From ZC4RG30 sp964455685 (GTDB lineage Bacteria > Pseudomonadota > Gammaproteobacteria > Steroidobacterales > Steroidobacteraceae): a stretch of DNA of 64,000 nt. Below are positions 25,793 through 35,102 of this stretch, one piece after another. Within the stretch, counting starts at the first letter, position 1. Each line of letters opens with the position of its first letter. Below the pieces are notes generated by a model that saw only the letters and a program-made list of their open reading frames with translations, searched no databases and had not been told where the DNA came from. Where the stretch lies: contig CAYVZE010000001.1 in NCBI GenBank assembly GCA_964455685.1, positions 1-64,000 of the forward strand. The letters run 5' to 3'. The position numbers and the translations under genes were made by a program.

Positions 25793-27630
25793 GTCTGCTC
25801 CGGCCTCACCGCGGCCAGCAGCATTGCGGACTGCCCCGGGACCAGCCAGCCACGCTCGGGTGCGGGATCGACGGCGCCACTGCCGCCGTAGTCCACATGC
25901 TCGCTGGACCAGCGCAGCTGCCACCGCCGTCCCCGCGGCGGTGCCAGCAACGGCTCCGGCAGCGCCTGCTCGCGGATGTCGCGTCCCAGGTTCACCACCA
26001 GCAGGCGATCCCCCTCGGCCGCGTCGAACCATCGCAGCACGAAGGCCTGCTCTCCCAGCACTGCCCCGCCCAGCCCGGCACGACCCTGGCCGCGCAGCAC
26101 CGGATCCTCCCGGCGCAGCTCCAGGAGGTCGCGGTGCAGCCGCAGCGCGGGGTTCTCGCCGGTGCATTCGCGCCAGTCGAGCTTGCAGCGGCGGAAGGTG
26201 GCTTCATCGCCCGGATCGGCAATGACGCCGCGGCCATCCGCCGATTTCGCGCCGGGGAACTGCTCGAGGAACCTGATCCGCCCTTCCCTCACCAGCCTTG
26301 CCAGCTCCGGGTGGTGGTCGGCAAAGAACAGGAACGGGGCCGACGCGGCGAACTCCTGTCCCATGAACAGCATGGGCGTCTGCGGCCCCAGCAGCAGTGT
26401 CGCCGTCAGCGCGCGGTACACGCCGGGACTGGTGAGCTGGTGCAGCCGCCGGCCGGTGACGCTGTTGGCCACCTGGTCATGGTTCTGCAGGAAGGCCACG
26501 CACTGCGCCGGCGAGCCGCGCAGGGGCGAACCCCGCAGATGCTGCTGCCATGGGTAGTACTGCCCCTGGTACAGGAAGCCGCGCAACGACGCCGACACCA
26601 GCTCCTGCGCGGTGCCGGAGTAATCGTGGTAGTAGGCCTCGCGCCGCCCCGTTGCCGCCACCATGGCGCTGTGGTGGAAGTCGTCGTTCCACATCGCATC
26701 GAGGCCGAAGCCTCCTTCCTCCACCGGCAGCAGGTGGCCGGCATCCTCGGGTTCGTTCTCGGCGAAGACCAGCACGCGCCTTCCACCGGCGGCCTGCCTC
26801 ACCGCCGCGGCCAGCTCGGCCACGATGTGCCGCGGACTGTCATCGAAGATGGCCTGCGTTGCGTCCAGCCGCAGTCCGTCCAGGTGGAACTCGCGCACCC
26901 ACTCGCAGGCATTGGCGATCACGAACTCCCGCACCGCCGCCGAATGCCCGCCGTCGTAGTTGATGGCCTCGCCCCACTCCGTGGCGCGTTCGCTGAAGTA
27001 GTACGGGCTGAAGCAGCGCAGGTAATTCCCGTCCGGCCCGAAGTGGTTGTAGACCACGTCGAGGATCACGCCGATGCCCAGCGCATGCGCCTCATCGACG
27101 AAGGCCTTGAAGGCGTCGTAGTCACCGTAGTGGTGGGAGGGCGCAAACCAGTCCACGCCGTCGTAGCCCCAGTTGAAGCGCCCCGGCCATTCGGCCAGCG
27201 GCATCACTTCCACCACGGTCACGCCGAGTTCGCGCAGGTGCGGCAGCTTCCTCGCCGCCGCGGCGAAGGTGCCCTCCTCGGTGAAGGTGCCGATGTGCAG
27301 CTCGTACAGCACCTGGCCCGGCAGCTCGATGCCCTTCCAGTCCGCGTCCCGCCAGCGGTAGGCACTGCGGTCCACCACCATCGACGGGCCGTGCGGGCCC
27401 TGCGGCTGGAAGCGGCTGCAGGGATCGGGCAGGCGGCGGCCATCGACGACGTACCAGTACAGCTGGCCGGCGCTGATGCCTTCCACTTCCACGGACCAGT
27501 AGCCGTCGCCTGCGGCAACCAGCGGCACCTGCCGCGAGGAAGGAGCCTCCAGCTCCAGCAGCAGCTCGCGCGCCGCCGGCGCCCAGACGCGGAACCGGCA
27601 GCGCGTTCCCGACAGCACGGCGCCCAGCAT
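25789..27630 (-). CDS. treZ: Malto-oligosyltrehalose trehalohydrolase
   Basis: TreZ releases trehalose from maltooligosyl-trehalose. The 613-residue GH13 protein has an N-terminal CBM48-like domain (FRVWAPAAREL), then LPGQVLYELHIGTFTEEGTF, GVILDVVYNHFGPDGNY, the nucleophile Asp in LRLDATQ (about residue 253) and the acid/base Glu in FAENEPED (about 288). Its ATG shares one base with the treY stop (TGATG), so the upstream in-frame extension is not used. TreY and TreZ together turn linear glucan into trehalose. Confidence 0.95.
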   Translation of the reverse strand: MLGAVLSGTRCRFRVWAPAARELLLELEAPSSRQVPLVAAGDGYWSVEVEGISAGQLYWYVVDGRRLPDPCSRFQPQGPHGPSMVVDRSAYRWRDADWKGIELPGQVLYELHIGTFTEEGTFAAAARKLPHLRELGVTVVEVMPLAEWPGRFNWGYDGVDWFAPSHHYGDYDAFKAFVDEAHALGIGVILDVVYNHFGPDGNYLRCFSPYYFSERATEWGEAINYDGGHSAAVREFVIANACEWVREFHLDGLRLDATQAIFDDSPRHIVAELAAAVRQAAGGRRVLVFAENEPEDAGHLLPVEEGGFGLDAMWNDDFHHSAMVAATGRREAYYHDYSGTAQELVSASLRGFLYQGQYYPWQQHLRGSPLRGSPAQCVAFLQNHDQVANSVTGRRLHQLTSPGVYRALTATLLLGPQTPMLFMGQEFAASAPFLFFADHHPELARLVREGRIRFLEQFPGAKSADGRGVIADPGDEATFRRCKLDWRECTGENPALRLHRDLLELRREDPVLRGQGRAGLGGAVLGEQAFVLRWFDAAEGDRLLVVNLGRDIREQALPEPLLAPPRGRRWQLRWSSEHVDYGGSGAVDPAPERGWLVPGQSAMLLAAVRPEQT

Positions 27631-30473
27631 CAGCTTCCCTCCGGCTGCCGCACCAGCACGCAGCACGGCAGCAACTCGAACAACCTGGCCGCAGGCAGGC
27701 GCCGGCCCTCGCCCTCCCCGGCCACCTCGTGGACCTGGCCGGAGAGCACGTCCACGTAGCGTCCTGCAGGTATCCTGGGGGCCAGCAGCACGGCCGTGTC
27801 CTGCCAGATGGCTTCTCCCACCGGCGGCTTGAGCTCACCGCCGCATAGCGTGGCCGTCCAGCGCGAGGCGAGCGCGATCACCGTGCAATCCCCGCCCTGG
27901 CGTGCATAGGCACAGACATGCTCGCCGCGGGCCCCTTCCACCGACAGCGCCAGGTAGTCGCCTGAGAAGGCATCGGCATGCGAGGCACGCAGCGCCAGCA
28001 GCCGGCGGGTGACATACATCTTCAACCGCCCGTCCTGCCAGCTGGACAGCAGCGCGGAGACCACCTCCGGCAGCGGCCTGCTTGCGGCCAGTGCGTCGAT
28101 GGCGGCCAGCTGCGCGGCATGCGCATCGAGGTCCACCGGCCGCCGGTTGTCCGGGTCCACCAGCACCAGCGAAGGCAGCTCGGTGCCCTGGTAGAAATCG
28201 GGGATGCCCGGCGCGGTGAGCTTCAGCACCAGCGCCGCCAGCGCATTGAACATGCCGAAGTACAGCACCGGGTCGATGACCGGCCGGAAGTAACGCTCGA
28301 AGCCTGCGGCACCCTGCTCGGGCAGCATGCGCGCCACCAGCTCGCGCAGCCCGCGCTCCACTTCCTCGTCCGGGTCCAGCCACGAGGTGGCCTGCTTGGC
28401 CTCGCGCGCGGCCTTGATGGCGTACTCGCACAGCCGCTCGCGCAGCGCGTCCATGTCGGCCAGGTCCGCGTTGGCGGGCCAGATGCCCAGCAGGGATTGC
28501 AGCAGCAGGTACTCCTGCACCACTTCCGGGGCGCCGGGCTCGCGGCGGTGATGCCGCTTCAGGCGGCGCCAGCGGCCCACGCAGGCGGCCCACTCGTGCG
28601 CGATCTCGCTGAGCACGCACAGGCGCCAGCGCACGTCCTCGCCGCGCTTGCTGTCGTGCGTGGCCGTCGACAGCATGGTGCGCGGCCACTCCCGCGCCCG
28701 CTCCTCGTTGGCCCGGTGCAGCAGCTCGGTGGACAGGCCGCGCGCATCCGGATCAGACCCCACTTCGTTCATCGGCAGATAGCGGGCAAAGCGGTAGAAG
28801 GCCGTGTCCTCCACGCCCTTGGCCATCACCGGCGAAGTCACCTGCTGGAACTTCTGCGTGAACTCCAGCGCCGCCTCCGCCCGCCCGGAACTGCCCTCCA
28901 GCTCGCCCAGCAGCACCCGCTCCAGGAACTCCAGCGCCCGGTGCGAGCTGCGCTTGCGGCTGAAGGCCGCGCCGATGGCGCGCCGCACGTGCTGCACGTC
29001 CTCTGCGCCAGGCTGGCTGCCGGTGATGTAGGTGCGGTACACCGGGAAGCAGGCGATCACCTCGACGATGGCGGCGCGCAGGTCGAACAGCGTGAAGTCG
29101 CGCGTGTTCCAGTGCATCTGCGCCAGGCGGTCCAGGCGCGCCGCCAGTCCGCTGATCTCGGCTGCCAGCGAGGTGTGCATCACCTGGCGCTTGCTCTGGT
29201 AGACGATTTCGCCATAGCCCTCGGTGCCACCCACCTGGCGCCGCCAGATGCGGTCCAGCTCGGCGACACCGGCAGGCTGCGTCAGCCAGCCCGTGACCAG
29301 CGCATTGAACTCATACCCGGTGGTGCCATCCACCGACCAGTCGGTACGCAGCTTCTCGCCGGCACCGAGGATCTTCTCCACCACCACCCACGGCTGCGGC
29401 CGCTCGGCATCGGGCACCAGCACGTCGCGCAGTCGCCGGAAATACTCCGCCGGGTCGTACAGGCCGTCGGCGTGGTCGACGCGCACACCATCGATCAGCC
29501 GCTGCTGCCACAGCGCGCGCAGCAGGCCGTGCGTGGCCTCGAACACCTCCGCGTCCTCCATGCGCACCGCGGCCAGGTCGTTGACGTCGAAGAAGCGCCG
29601 GTAGTTGATCTCCTCGCCCGACACGCGCCAGAACGCCAGCCGGTACGGCTGGGCCTGCAGCAGGCGATCCAGCAGCTCCGGGTCGGGCGACGGCGCATTG
29701 ATGCGCTCCAGCGCCACCTGGATCAGCGCGAGCACCGCCGGCTCGCGCGCGCACAGCCGCGCCAGTCGCCGCTGGTTCACCTGCCGGTCGCGGTAGCGCA
29801 CCTGCAGGACCTCGCTCTCCGCCGGCAACGGCGGCGGCAGCGCCGCGAAGGCATCCATCAGGCTCGCCAGCTCCAGCTGCGCGTCCTCGCCCAGCGCCGG
29901 GCTGCGACCGGGAATGCCCTCGCCGGCCCGCAGGATCATCGGGTAGCTGCGCGGCTCCACCGGCAGCCAGTGCTCGAAGTAATTGAGCAGGAAAATGCCG
30001 GACTCGGGCCGGAACACCACCCGCACCTCGCCGCGCTCCACCACCTCGCCCAGCGGCGCGCCCAGGATGGGCACCAGCAGCCGGTTGCGCATGGTCTGCC
30101 GCACCGGCGTCCAGTCGATGTCGAAGAACTTCGCGCAGGAGGAAGCGGGCCCGTTCTCCAGCACGTCCATCCACCATGCGTTCTCCGCCCCCAGCACCGC
30201 CATGTGGTTGGGCACGATGTCGAGCACCAGGCCCATGCCCAGCTCGCGGCAGGCCGCAACCAGCGCCTCGAAGCCTTCCCTGCCGCCCAGGTCCGGGTCG
30301 ATGCGGCCGTGGTCGATCAGGTCATAGCCGTGGGTGCTGCCCTGGCGGCTGTGGAACACCGGCGAGAGGTACAGGTGCGAGATGCCCAGCCGGTGCAGGT
30401 AGGGCAATGCGCGCCGCAATTCGTCGAACCCGAACTGCGCATTGAGCTGGACGCGATAGGTGGCGCGCAGCAT
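27630..30473 (-). CDS. treY: Maltooligosyl trehalose synthase
   Basis: TreY isomerises the reducing end of maltodextrins to an alpha,alpha-1,1 linkage. The 947-residue length is slightly above the usual 700-900. Motifs: MLRATYRVQLNAQFGFDEL at the start, STHGYDLIDHGRIDPDLGG, LVLDIVPNHMAV (about residue 83), DGVRVDHADGLYDP with the catalytic Asp (about 331), GTTGYEFNALV and ITGSQPGAED-like C-terminal parts. It overlaps glgX upstream and treZ downstream, each by one base, indicating tight translational coupling. Confidence 0.95.
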   Translation of the reverse strand: MLRATYRVQLNAQFGFDELRRALPYLHRLGISHLYLSPVFHSRQGSTHGYDLIDHGRIDPDLGGREGFEALVAACRELGMGLVLDIVPNHMAVLGAENAWWMDVLENGPASSCAKFFDIDWTPVRQTMRNRLLVPILGAPLGEVVERGEVRVVFRPESGIFLLNYFEHWLPVEPRSYPMILRAGEGIPGRSPALGEDAQLELASLMDAFAALPPPLPAESEVLQVRYRDRQVNQRRLARLCAREPAVLALIQVALERINAPSPDPELLDRLLQAQPYRLAFWRVSGEEINYRRFFDVNDLAAVRMEDAEVFEATHGLLRALWQQRLIDGVRVDHADGLYDPAEYFRRLRDVLVPDAERPQPWVVVEKILGAGEKLRTDWSVDGTTGYEFNALVTGWLTQPAGVAELDRIWRRQVGGTEGYGEIVYQSKRQVMHTSLAAEISGLAARLDRLAQMHWNTRDFTLFDLRAAIVEVIACFPVYRTYITGSQPGAEDVQHVRRAIGAAFSRKRSSHRALEFLERVLLGELEGSSGRAEAALEFTQKFQQVTSPVMAKGVEDTAFYRFARYLPMNEVGSDPDARGLSTELLHRANEERAREWPRTMLSTATHDSKRGEDVRWRLCVLSEIAHEWAACVGRWRRLKRHHRREPGAPEVVQEYLLLQSLLGIWPANADLADMDALRERLCEYAIKAAREAKQATSWLDPDEEVERGLRELVARMLPEQGAAGFERYFRPVIDPVLYFGMFNALAALVLKLTAPGIPDFYQGTELPSLVLVDPDNRRPVDLDAHAAQLAAIDALAASRPLPEVVSALLSSWQDGRLKMYVTRRLLALRASHADAFSGDYLALSVEGARGEHVCAYARQGGDCTVIALASRWTATLCGGELKPPVGEAIWQDTAVLLAPRIPAGRYVDVLSGQVHEVAGEGEGRRLPAARLFELLPCCVLVRQPEGS

Positions 30474-32635
30474 CAGGCCACCGCTGCCTGCCGGGCCCCG
30501 GGCTCCAGCACGAACAGCGACAGCGAACGCGCATGCAACAGCCAGGGCTCGCCGGGGGACTTCCCGTCCGCCGTCGCCTCAGGTTCGAAGGTGTCGACCA
30601 GCAGCTTCCAGGTGCCGGCAGCGTCCGGCAGCCTGAACTCCACATCCCCGTCGTGGGCATTCATCATCAGCAGCAACGACGCCGCGCCCGGATCGGGCAC
30701 CGCGCGACCGTCGAGCATCATCCCCAGGCAGCGATGGCCGCCGTCCTCCCAGTCGCCGTTGGCAAGCTCGCTGCCGTCGGCGTTGAGCCAGGTGACATCC
30801 TTGATCCCGGCGCCCTCCTCCTGCGGCCTGCCGAGGAACCGCCGCTGGCGCAGCACCGGATGCTGCTGGCGCAGGGCAACCAGCCGCGCGGTGAAGGTAC
30901 GCAGCGCCTCCCCGCCGGGACCGACGGATTCCCAGTTGATCCAGCTGATCTCGTTGTCCTGCGCATAGGCATTGTTGTTGCCGCGCTGGGTGTGGCCGAA
31001 CTCATCGCCCGCCAGCAGCATCGGCGTGCCCTGCGCGAACAGCAGCGTCGCCAACAGGTTGCGCTTCTGCCGCTCGCGCAGCTCCAGGATCCCGGCATCG
31101 TCGGTGGGGCCCTCCGCGCCGTGGTTCCACGAGCAGTTGTCATCGGTGCCGTCGCGGTTGTCCTCGCCGTTGGCATCGTTGTGCTTGCCGTCGTAGCAGA
31201 CCAGGTCGTTGAGCGTGAAGCCATCGTGCGCGCAGACGAAGTTCACGCTGGCCCAGGGCCGCCGGGCGCGCCGGTTGAACATCTCCGGCGTGGCGCACAG
31301 GCGCGAGGCCAGCTCGCCGCGCTGGCCGAAGTCGCCCTTCCAGAATGAACGCACGGTGTCGCGGAAGCGGTCGTTCCACTCGGCCCAGCCGGGCGGGAAG
31401 TTGCCCACCTGGTAGCCGCCCGGGCCCACGTCCCAGGGTTCGGCGATCAGCTTCACCTGCGAAAGCACCGGGTCCTGCCGGCACACGTCGAGGAAGCCGC
31501 TGCGCTCGGTGAAGCCGTCGGGCCGGCGCGCGAGGATGGTGGCGAGGTCGAAGCGGAAGCCGTCCACGCCCATCTCCGTCGCCCAGTAGCGCAGGCTGTC
31601 GGCGATGAGCTGGATCACGCGCGGATTGGCCGCATCCAGCACGTTGCCGGTGCCCGTGTCGTTGATGTAGTAGCGCGCGTTCTTCTGCAGCCGGTAATAG
31701 GTCGGGTTGTCGATGCCCTTGAACGACAGCGTGGGCCCGAGCTCGCTGCCCTCGGCGGTGTGGTTGTACACCACATCGAGGATCACCTCGATCCCGGCTT
31801 CGTGGAACCGGCTCACCATGGCGCGGAACTCGCCGGATTCGCCGGTGGAAAGATAACGTGGCATGGGTGCGAAAAAACCGATGGTGTTGTAACCCCAGTA
31901 ATTGCGCAGGCCGCGATCCATGAGGGTACCATCGTCGACGAAGGCATGCACAGGCAGCAGCTCCACCGCGGTGACGCCCAGGCGCTGCAGCGAGCCCACG
32001 ACCTCGTCCGTGGCGAGTCCCGCGAAGGTTCCGCGCAGAGGCTCCGGCACGGCCGGGTGGAGCCGCGTGTAGCCGCGCACGTGCATTTCGTAGAGCACCG
32101 TGCGGTCCCAGGGCGTGCGCGGCCCCGTGGAGGCGCCCTGCGCATCCTCCGCCGGCCCGACCACCTGGCAACGCGGAACGAACGGCCCGCTGTCGCGGGC
32201 GTCGAATGAAAGGTCACGGTGCCGGTGCCCGAGCTCGTAGCCGAAGATCTCCGGTCCCCACCGCAGCTGCCCGACCAGCTTGCGCGCATAGGGATCCAGC
32301 AGCAGCTTGTTCGGGTTGAAGCGCAGCCCGTGCCTGGGTTCGTAGGGGCCATAGACGCGGTAGCCGTACAGCAGGCCCGGCCCGGCGTCGGGCAGGTAGC
32401 CATGCCACACCTCGTCGGTGCGCTCGCCCAGCCCGATGCGCTCCACCTCGCGCTCGCCAGCGGCATCGAACAGGCACAGCTCCACGTGCGTGGCATGCGC
32501 CGAGTAAAGCGCGAAGTTGACCCCGTGCCCGTCCCAGCGGGCGCCGAGCGGCGTCGGGCTGCCCTCCTCGAGGAAGCGCGAATGCGCCCCCGGCTGCTGC
32601 TGCACTACCGCCGGGCGCACGCGCCAGCGACGCAT
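30473..32635 (-). CDS. glgX: Glycogen debranching enzyme GlgX/TreX (isoamylase type)
   Basis: This GH13 subfamily 11 enzyme cleaves alpha-1,6 branches to give linear maltodextrin for TreY. The 720-residue protein has a CBM48 domain (GVNFALYSAHATHVELCLFD), then LYEMHVRGYTRLHP, VILDVVYNHTAEG, FRFDLATILAR (nucleophile Asp, about residue 362), LIAEPWDVG (acid/base Glu, about 397) and VCAHDGFTLNDLV. The ATG at 32635 starts a sensible N-terminus; the frame is open far upstream through the DUF2383 gene and was trimmed. It is 41 bases after DUF2383. Confidence 0.94.
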   Translation of the reverse strand: MRRWRVRPAVVQQQPGAHSRFLEEGSPTPLGARWDGHGVNFALYSAHATHVELCLFDAAGEREVERIGLGERTDEVWHGYLPDAGPGLLYGYRVYGPYEPRHGLRFNPNKLLLDPYARKLVGQLRWGPEIFGYELGHRHRDLSFDARDSGPFVPRCQVVGPAEDAQGASTGPRTPWDRTVLYEMHVRGYTRLHPAVPEPLRGTFAGLATDEVVGSLQRLGVTAVELLPVHAFVDDGTLMDRGLRNYWGYNTIGFFAPMPRYLSTGESGEFRAMVSRFHEAGIEVILDVVYNHTAEGSELGPTLSFKGIDNPTYYRLQKNARYYINDTGTGNVLDAANPRVIQLIADSLRYWATEMGVDGFRFDLATILARRPDGFTERSGFLDVCRQDPVLSQVKLIAEPWDVGPGGYQVGNFPPGWAEWNDRFRDTVRSFWKGDFGQRGELASRLCATPEMFNRRARRPWASVNFVCAHDGFTLNDLVCYDGKHNDANGEDNRDGTDDNCSWNHGAEGPTDDAGILELRERQKRNLLATLLFAQGTPMLLAGDEFGHTQRGNNNAYAQDNEISWINWESVGPGGEALRTFTARLVALRQQHPVLRQRRFLGRPQEEGAGIKDVTWLNADGSELANGDWEDGGHRCLGMMLDGRAVPDPGAASLLLMMNAHDGDVEFRLPDAAGTWKLLVDTFEPEATADGKSPGEPWLLHARSLSLFVLEPGARQAAVA

Positions 32636-32676
32636 CTGCAGGCGCCGGCCGGACTTCCCGTGTGCGAGGACGTCCA

Positions 32677-33150
32677 CTACATCACGCGCGGACGGGTGCG
32701 GGCCGCAGGAATGCCCGTGCCCTGCACAGCGCGCACGCCGGACCACACCGAACCGTAGGCCGCTTCCACTGCCTCGCAACTGCGCGGCGACAGCAGGCCG
32801 CTCTTCAGCGCCTTCTCGTAGCGGCTGCGCAGGAAGCTCTCGCCGCGCGCGACCTCGTGCATGGCGATCGCGTCGCCCGAGGACAGCAGCTCGCGCAGGT
32901 TGAGGAATACCCGGTGCGCGGCGCCCAGCTTCGAGCCATCCTCCACCGGAGTGCCGCCGAGTGCCTCGATGGTCTCGGCCAGGCGCTCGGCGATGTTCTG
33001 CCGGTCCCCGGCGCGACGCAGGAAACACCGCTGCAGGCCGCGGTTGCGGGTCTCCGCCGCCGCCTCTCGATAGCCCGCGATGCTGTCCAGGGTGAGCGTG
33101 AGCAGGTGGTTGAGGATTTCCACTTCCTTGCTGGCTGCGGATTGCGCCAT
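32677..33150 (-). CDS. DUF2383 / PA2169 family four-helix-bundle protein
   Basis: The 157-residue protein begins MAQSAASKEVEILNHLLTLT, the typical PA2169/DUF2383 N-terminus, and is helical with ferritin-like character (IAGYREAAAETRNRGLQRCF, ARGESFLRSRYEKAL). Family members are usually stress-induced and of unknown activity. The frame continues upstream to 33285 but without a conserved start. It is the first gene of the glycogen-trehalose operon and is divergent from an mscS-type channel, which points to osmotic or general stress control. Confidence 0.83.
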   Translation of the reverse strand: MAQSAASKEVEILNHLLTLTLDSIAGYREAAAETRNRGLQRCFLRRAGDRQNIAERLAETIEALGGTPVEDGSKLGAAHRVFLNLRELLSSGDAIAMHEVARGESFLRSRYEKALKSGLLSPRSCEAVEAAYGSVWSGVRAVQGTGIPAARTRPRVM

Positions 33151-33341
33151 GACGCACCTCGCATGATTCTGGTGGATGGCAGGCAAGGATAGGAATTCGC
33201 GGCGCCCATCCCCAACGCGCCACGGCCGATCCCCGCGTAGGACCATGCCGACACCATCGGTACAGCGATGGCCACGCGCGCGCAAGGGGCGGCTGCGGGA
33301 TCATGGCGGTTTTCTGCGAACGTGAAAGGGAGTCGTTGCCC

Positions 33342-34694
33342 ATGGAAACCGGATCCCCTCTCCTTCCCGGAATCCACATCAGCACCTTCGGCGCGGCCGC
33401 GCTTGCCCTCGCGATGGTTGGCGTCGCCCACCTTGGACTGCGCTGGTACGCGCGCCATCGCGTACGCCGGGAAGAACTCGCGCCCTCCGGCAGCAGCACC
33501 GGGGAGAGGGCGCAGCGGCAGGCGCTGCTGGCTGCCCTTCTTTCCCTGGTGGCCCCGGTGGCGCTGGTGCTGTGGATCCTCGCCCTGCACTACGTGCTGA
33601 CCATCCTGCTGCTGGACATCGGCCACGCAGGACTGCTTCGCTACGGCCTGCCGGCACTGGATGCAGGGCGCGGATTCGGCATCATCCTGGCACTGGTGTG
33701 GCTGCTGTCACGGGTCGGCCGCGCGATCGAGGCCCGGCTGCTCGCGATCTCCCGCCGCACGCGCTCGCATGGCGACGACCTCCTGCTGCCCATCGCCGGC
33801 ACCGCCATCCGCATGCTGCTGCCGCTGCTGGCCATCATCCTGGGCAGCACCATGCTTGCGGTGCCCGAGCGCCTGCAGGAGCTGTTCCGCAATGCCGTCA
33901 GCATGCTGCTGATCGCCGCCATCGCCTGGGTGCTGTACCGCGTCGTCGACGCCGCCTGCACGCTGCTGCTGGAGCGCTACCGCATCGATGTCCCGGACAA
34001 CCGCGAGGCGCGCGCGGTGCACACACAGGTGACCGTGCTGCGCAAGGTGGCCATCTCCACCATCGTGCTGTTCGGCTTTGCCGCGATGCTGATGGTATTC
34101 GACCAGGTGCGCCAGGTCGGCGCCACCATCCTGGCCTCCGCCGGGGTGGCCGGCATCGTGATCGGCTTCGCCGCGCAGCGCAGCGTCGGCATGGTGCTGG
34201 CCGGGTTCCAGATCGCCCTCACCCAGCCCATCCGCATCGACGACGTGGTCATCGTCGAGGGTGAGTGGGGGCGAATCGAGGAGATCACCCTGACCTACGT
34301 GGTGGTCAACATCTGGGACCAGCGGCGGCTGGTCGTGCCGGTCACCTACTTCCTGGAACGCCCGTTCCAGAACTGGACGCGCACCACCAGCGAGCTGCTG
34401 TGCACCGTGGAGCTGTTCGTCGACCACGACATGCCGCTGGAGGCGCTGCGCGCCGAACTGACCCGTGTGCTGGAGTCATCGAAGCTCTGGGACCGGCGCG
34501 TGAACGTGCTGCAGGTGACCGATGTGCGCGAACACACGGTGATGGTGCGCGCGCTGATGAGCGCAGCCAATTCAGGGCACGCCTGGGACCTGCGCTGCGA
34601 GGTGCGCGAGGGGCTGCTGCGCTTCCTGCAGCGCGAACACCCCGGGAGCCTGCCGCGACTGAGGGTCGTGCATCCCGGGCCCGCAGCGACCTGA
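33342..34694 (+). CDS. MscS family mechanosensitive ion channel
   Basis: This pore protein opens under membrane tension to release solutes after hypo-osmotic shock. The 450-residue protein has about five to six membrane helices, a pore-lining TM3 signature ASAGVAGIVIGFAAQRSVGM, and the cytoplasmic beta domain (DDVVIVEGEWGRIEEITLTYV, VVPVTYFLERPFQNWTR). It is longer than E. coli MscS (286) with extra N-terminal helices. The start at 33342 has AAGGGAG upstream; 33303 is an alternative. It is divergent from the stress/trehalose operon. Confidence 0.93.
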   Translation: METGSPLLPGIHISTFGAAALALAMVGVAHLGLRWYARHRVRREELAPSGSSTGERAQRQALLAALLSLVAPVALVLWILALHYVLTILLLDIGHAGLLRYGLPALDAGRGFGIILALVWLLSRVGRAIEARLLAISRRTRSHGDDLLLPIAGTAIRMLLPLLAIILGSTMLAVPERLQELFRNAVSMLLIAAIAWVLYRVVDAACTLLLERYRIDVPDNREARAVHTQVTVLRKVAISTIVLFGFAAMLMVFDQVRQVGATILASAGVAGIVIGFAAQRSVGMVLAGFQIALTQPIRIDDVVIVEGEWGRIEEITLTYVVVNIWDQRRLVVPVTYFLERPFQNWTRTTSELLCTVELFVDHDMPLEALRAELTRVLESSKLWDRRVNVLQVTDVREHTVMVRALMSAANSGHAWDLRCEVREGLLRFLQREHPGSLPRLRVVHPGPAAT

Positions 34695-34847
34695 GGCCGC
34701 ATTCGCTTCCCGCACCATCCGCCCGGATCGCCGTCACGCACCGGCCCCGGTTCGCAATCGAGGTACGAAAGTGCCAGACTTCCCGGATCCTTGGGTGGCC
34801 CGGCGCCAGGTTGCGACGGGCCGGACGAAGCCGGGCAAGCATCCACC

Positions 34848-35051
34848 ATGAACGAGCGCATCGAACAACTCGAAGTGAAGGTCGCCTTCCTGGAGCAGGC
34901 CAATTCCCAGCTCAGCGAGGAAGTGTTCCGCCTGCGCAAGGAGCTGGAAACCCTCGAGACCAGGCTCCACACCCTCACCGGCCGGTTCGAGGCCGCGCTG
35001 GTGACCCCGACGGCCTACACCGCCGAAGACGAGAAGCCTCCCCACTACTGA
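34848..35051 (+). CDS. slyX: SlyX family protein
   Basis: This is a 67-residue coiled-coil protein of unknown function found across gammaproteobacteria. The sequence MNERIEQLEVKVAFLEQANS followed by QLSEEVFRLRKELETLETRL is a near-continuous heptad pattern, and the PPHY ending is the SlyX hallmark. The frame is open to 34791, but the family start is the ATG at 34848. It stands between an mscS-type gene and an MFS transporter on the same strand. Confidence 0.92.
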   Translation: MNERIEQLEVKVAFLEQANSQLSEEVFRLRKELETLETRLHTLTGRFEAALVTPTAYTAEDEKPPHY

Positions 35052-35102
35052 GCGCATGTCCCGGGACGACATCGACCAGCCGCTGCCCGCGGGCAGGACA
35101 TG

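Noticed and set aside
25793..26167. A longer debranching enzyme start inside treZ
   Set aside because: The extension is shadow sequence of treZ. The GTG overlapping the treZ stop gives the expected N-terminus.
27978..30968. A 996-codon open frame antisense to treY
   Set aside because: The opposite strand holds unmistakable TreY motifs. This frame is His/Gln/Arg-rich shadow sequence, like those at 4471-6840 and 6786-9191.
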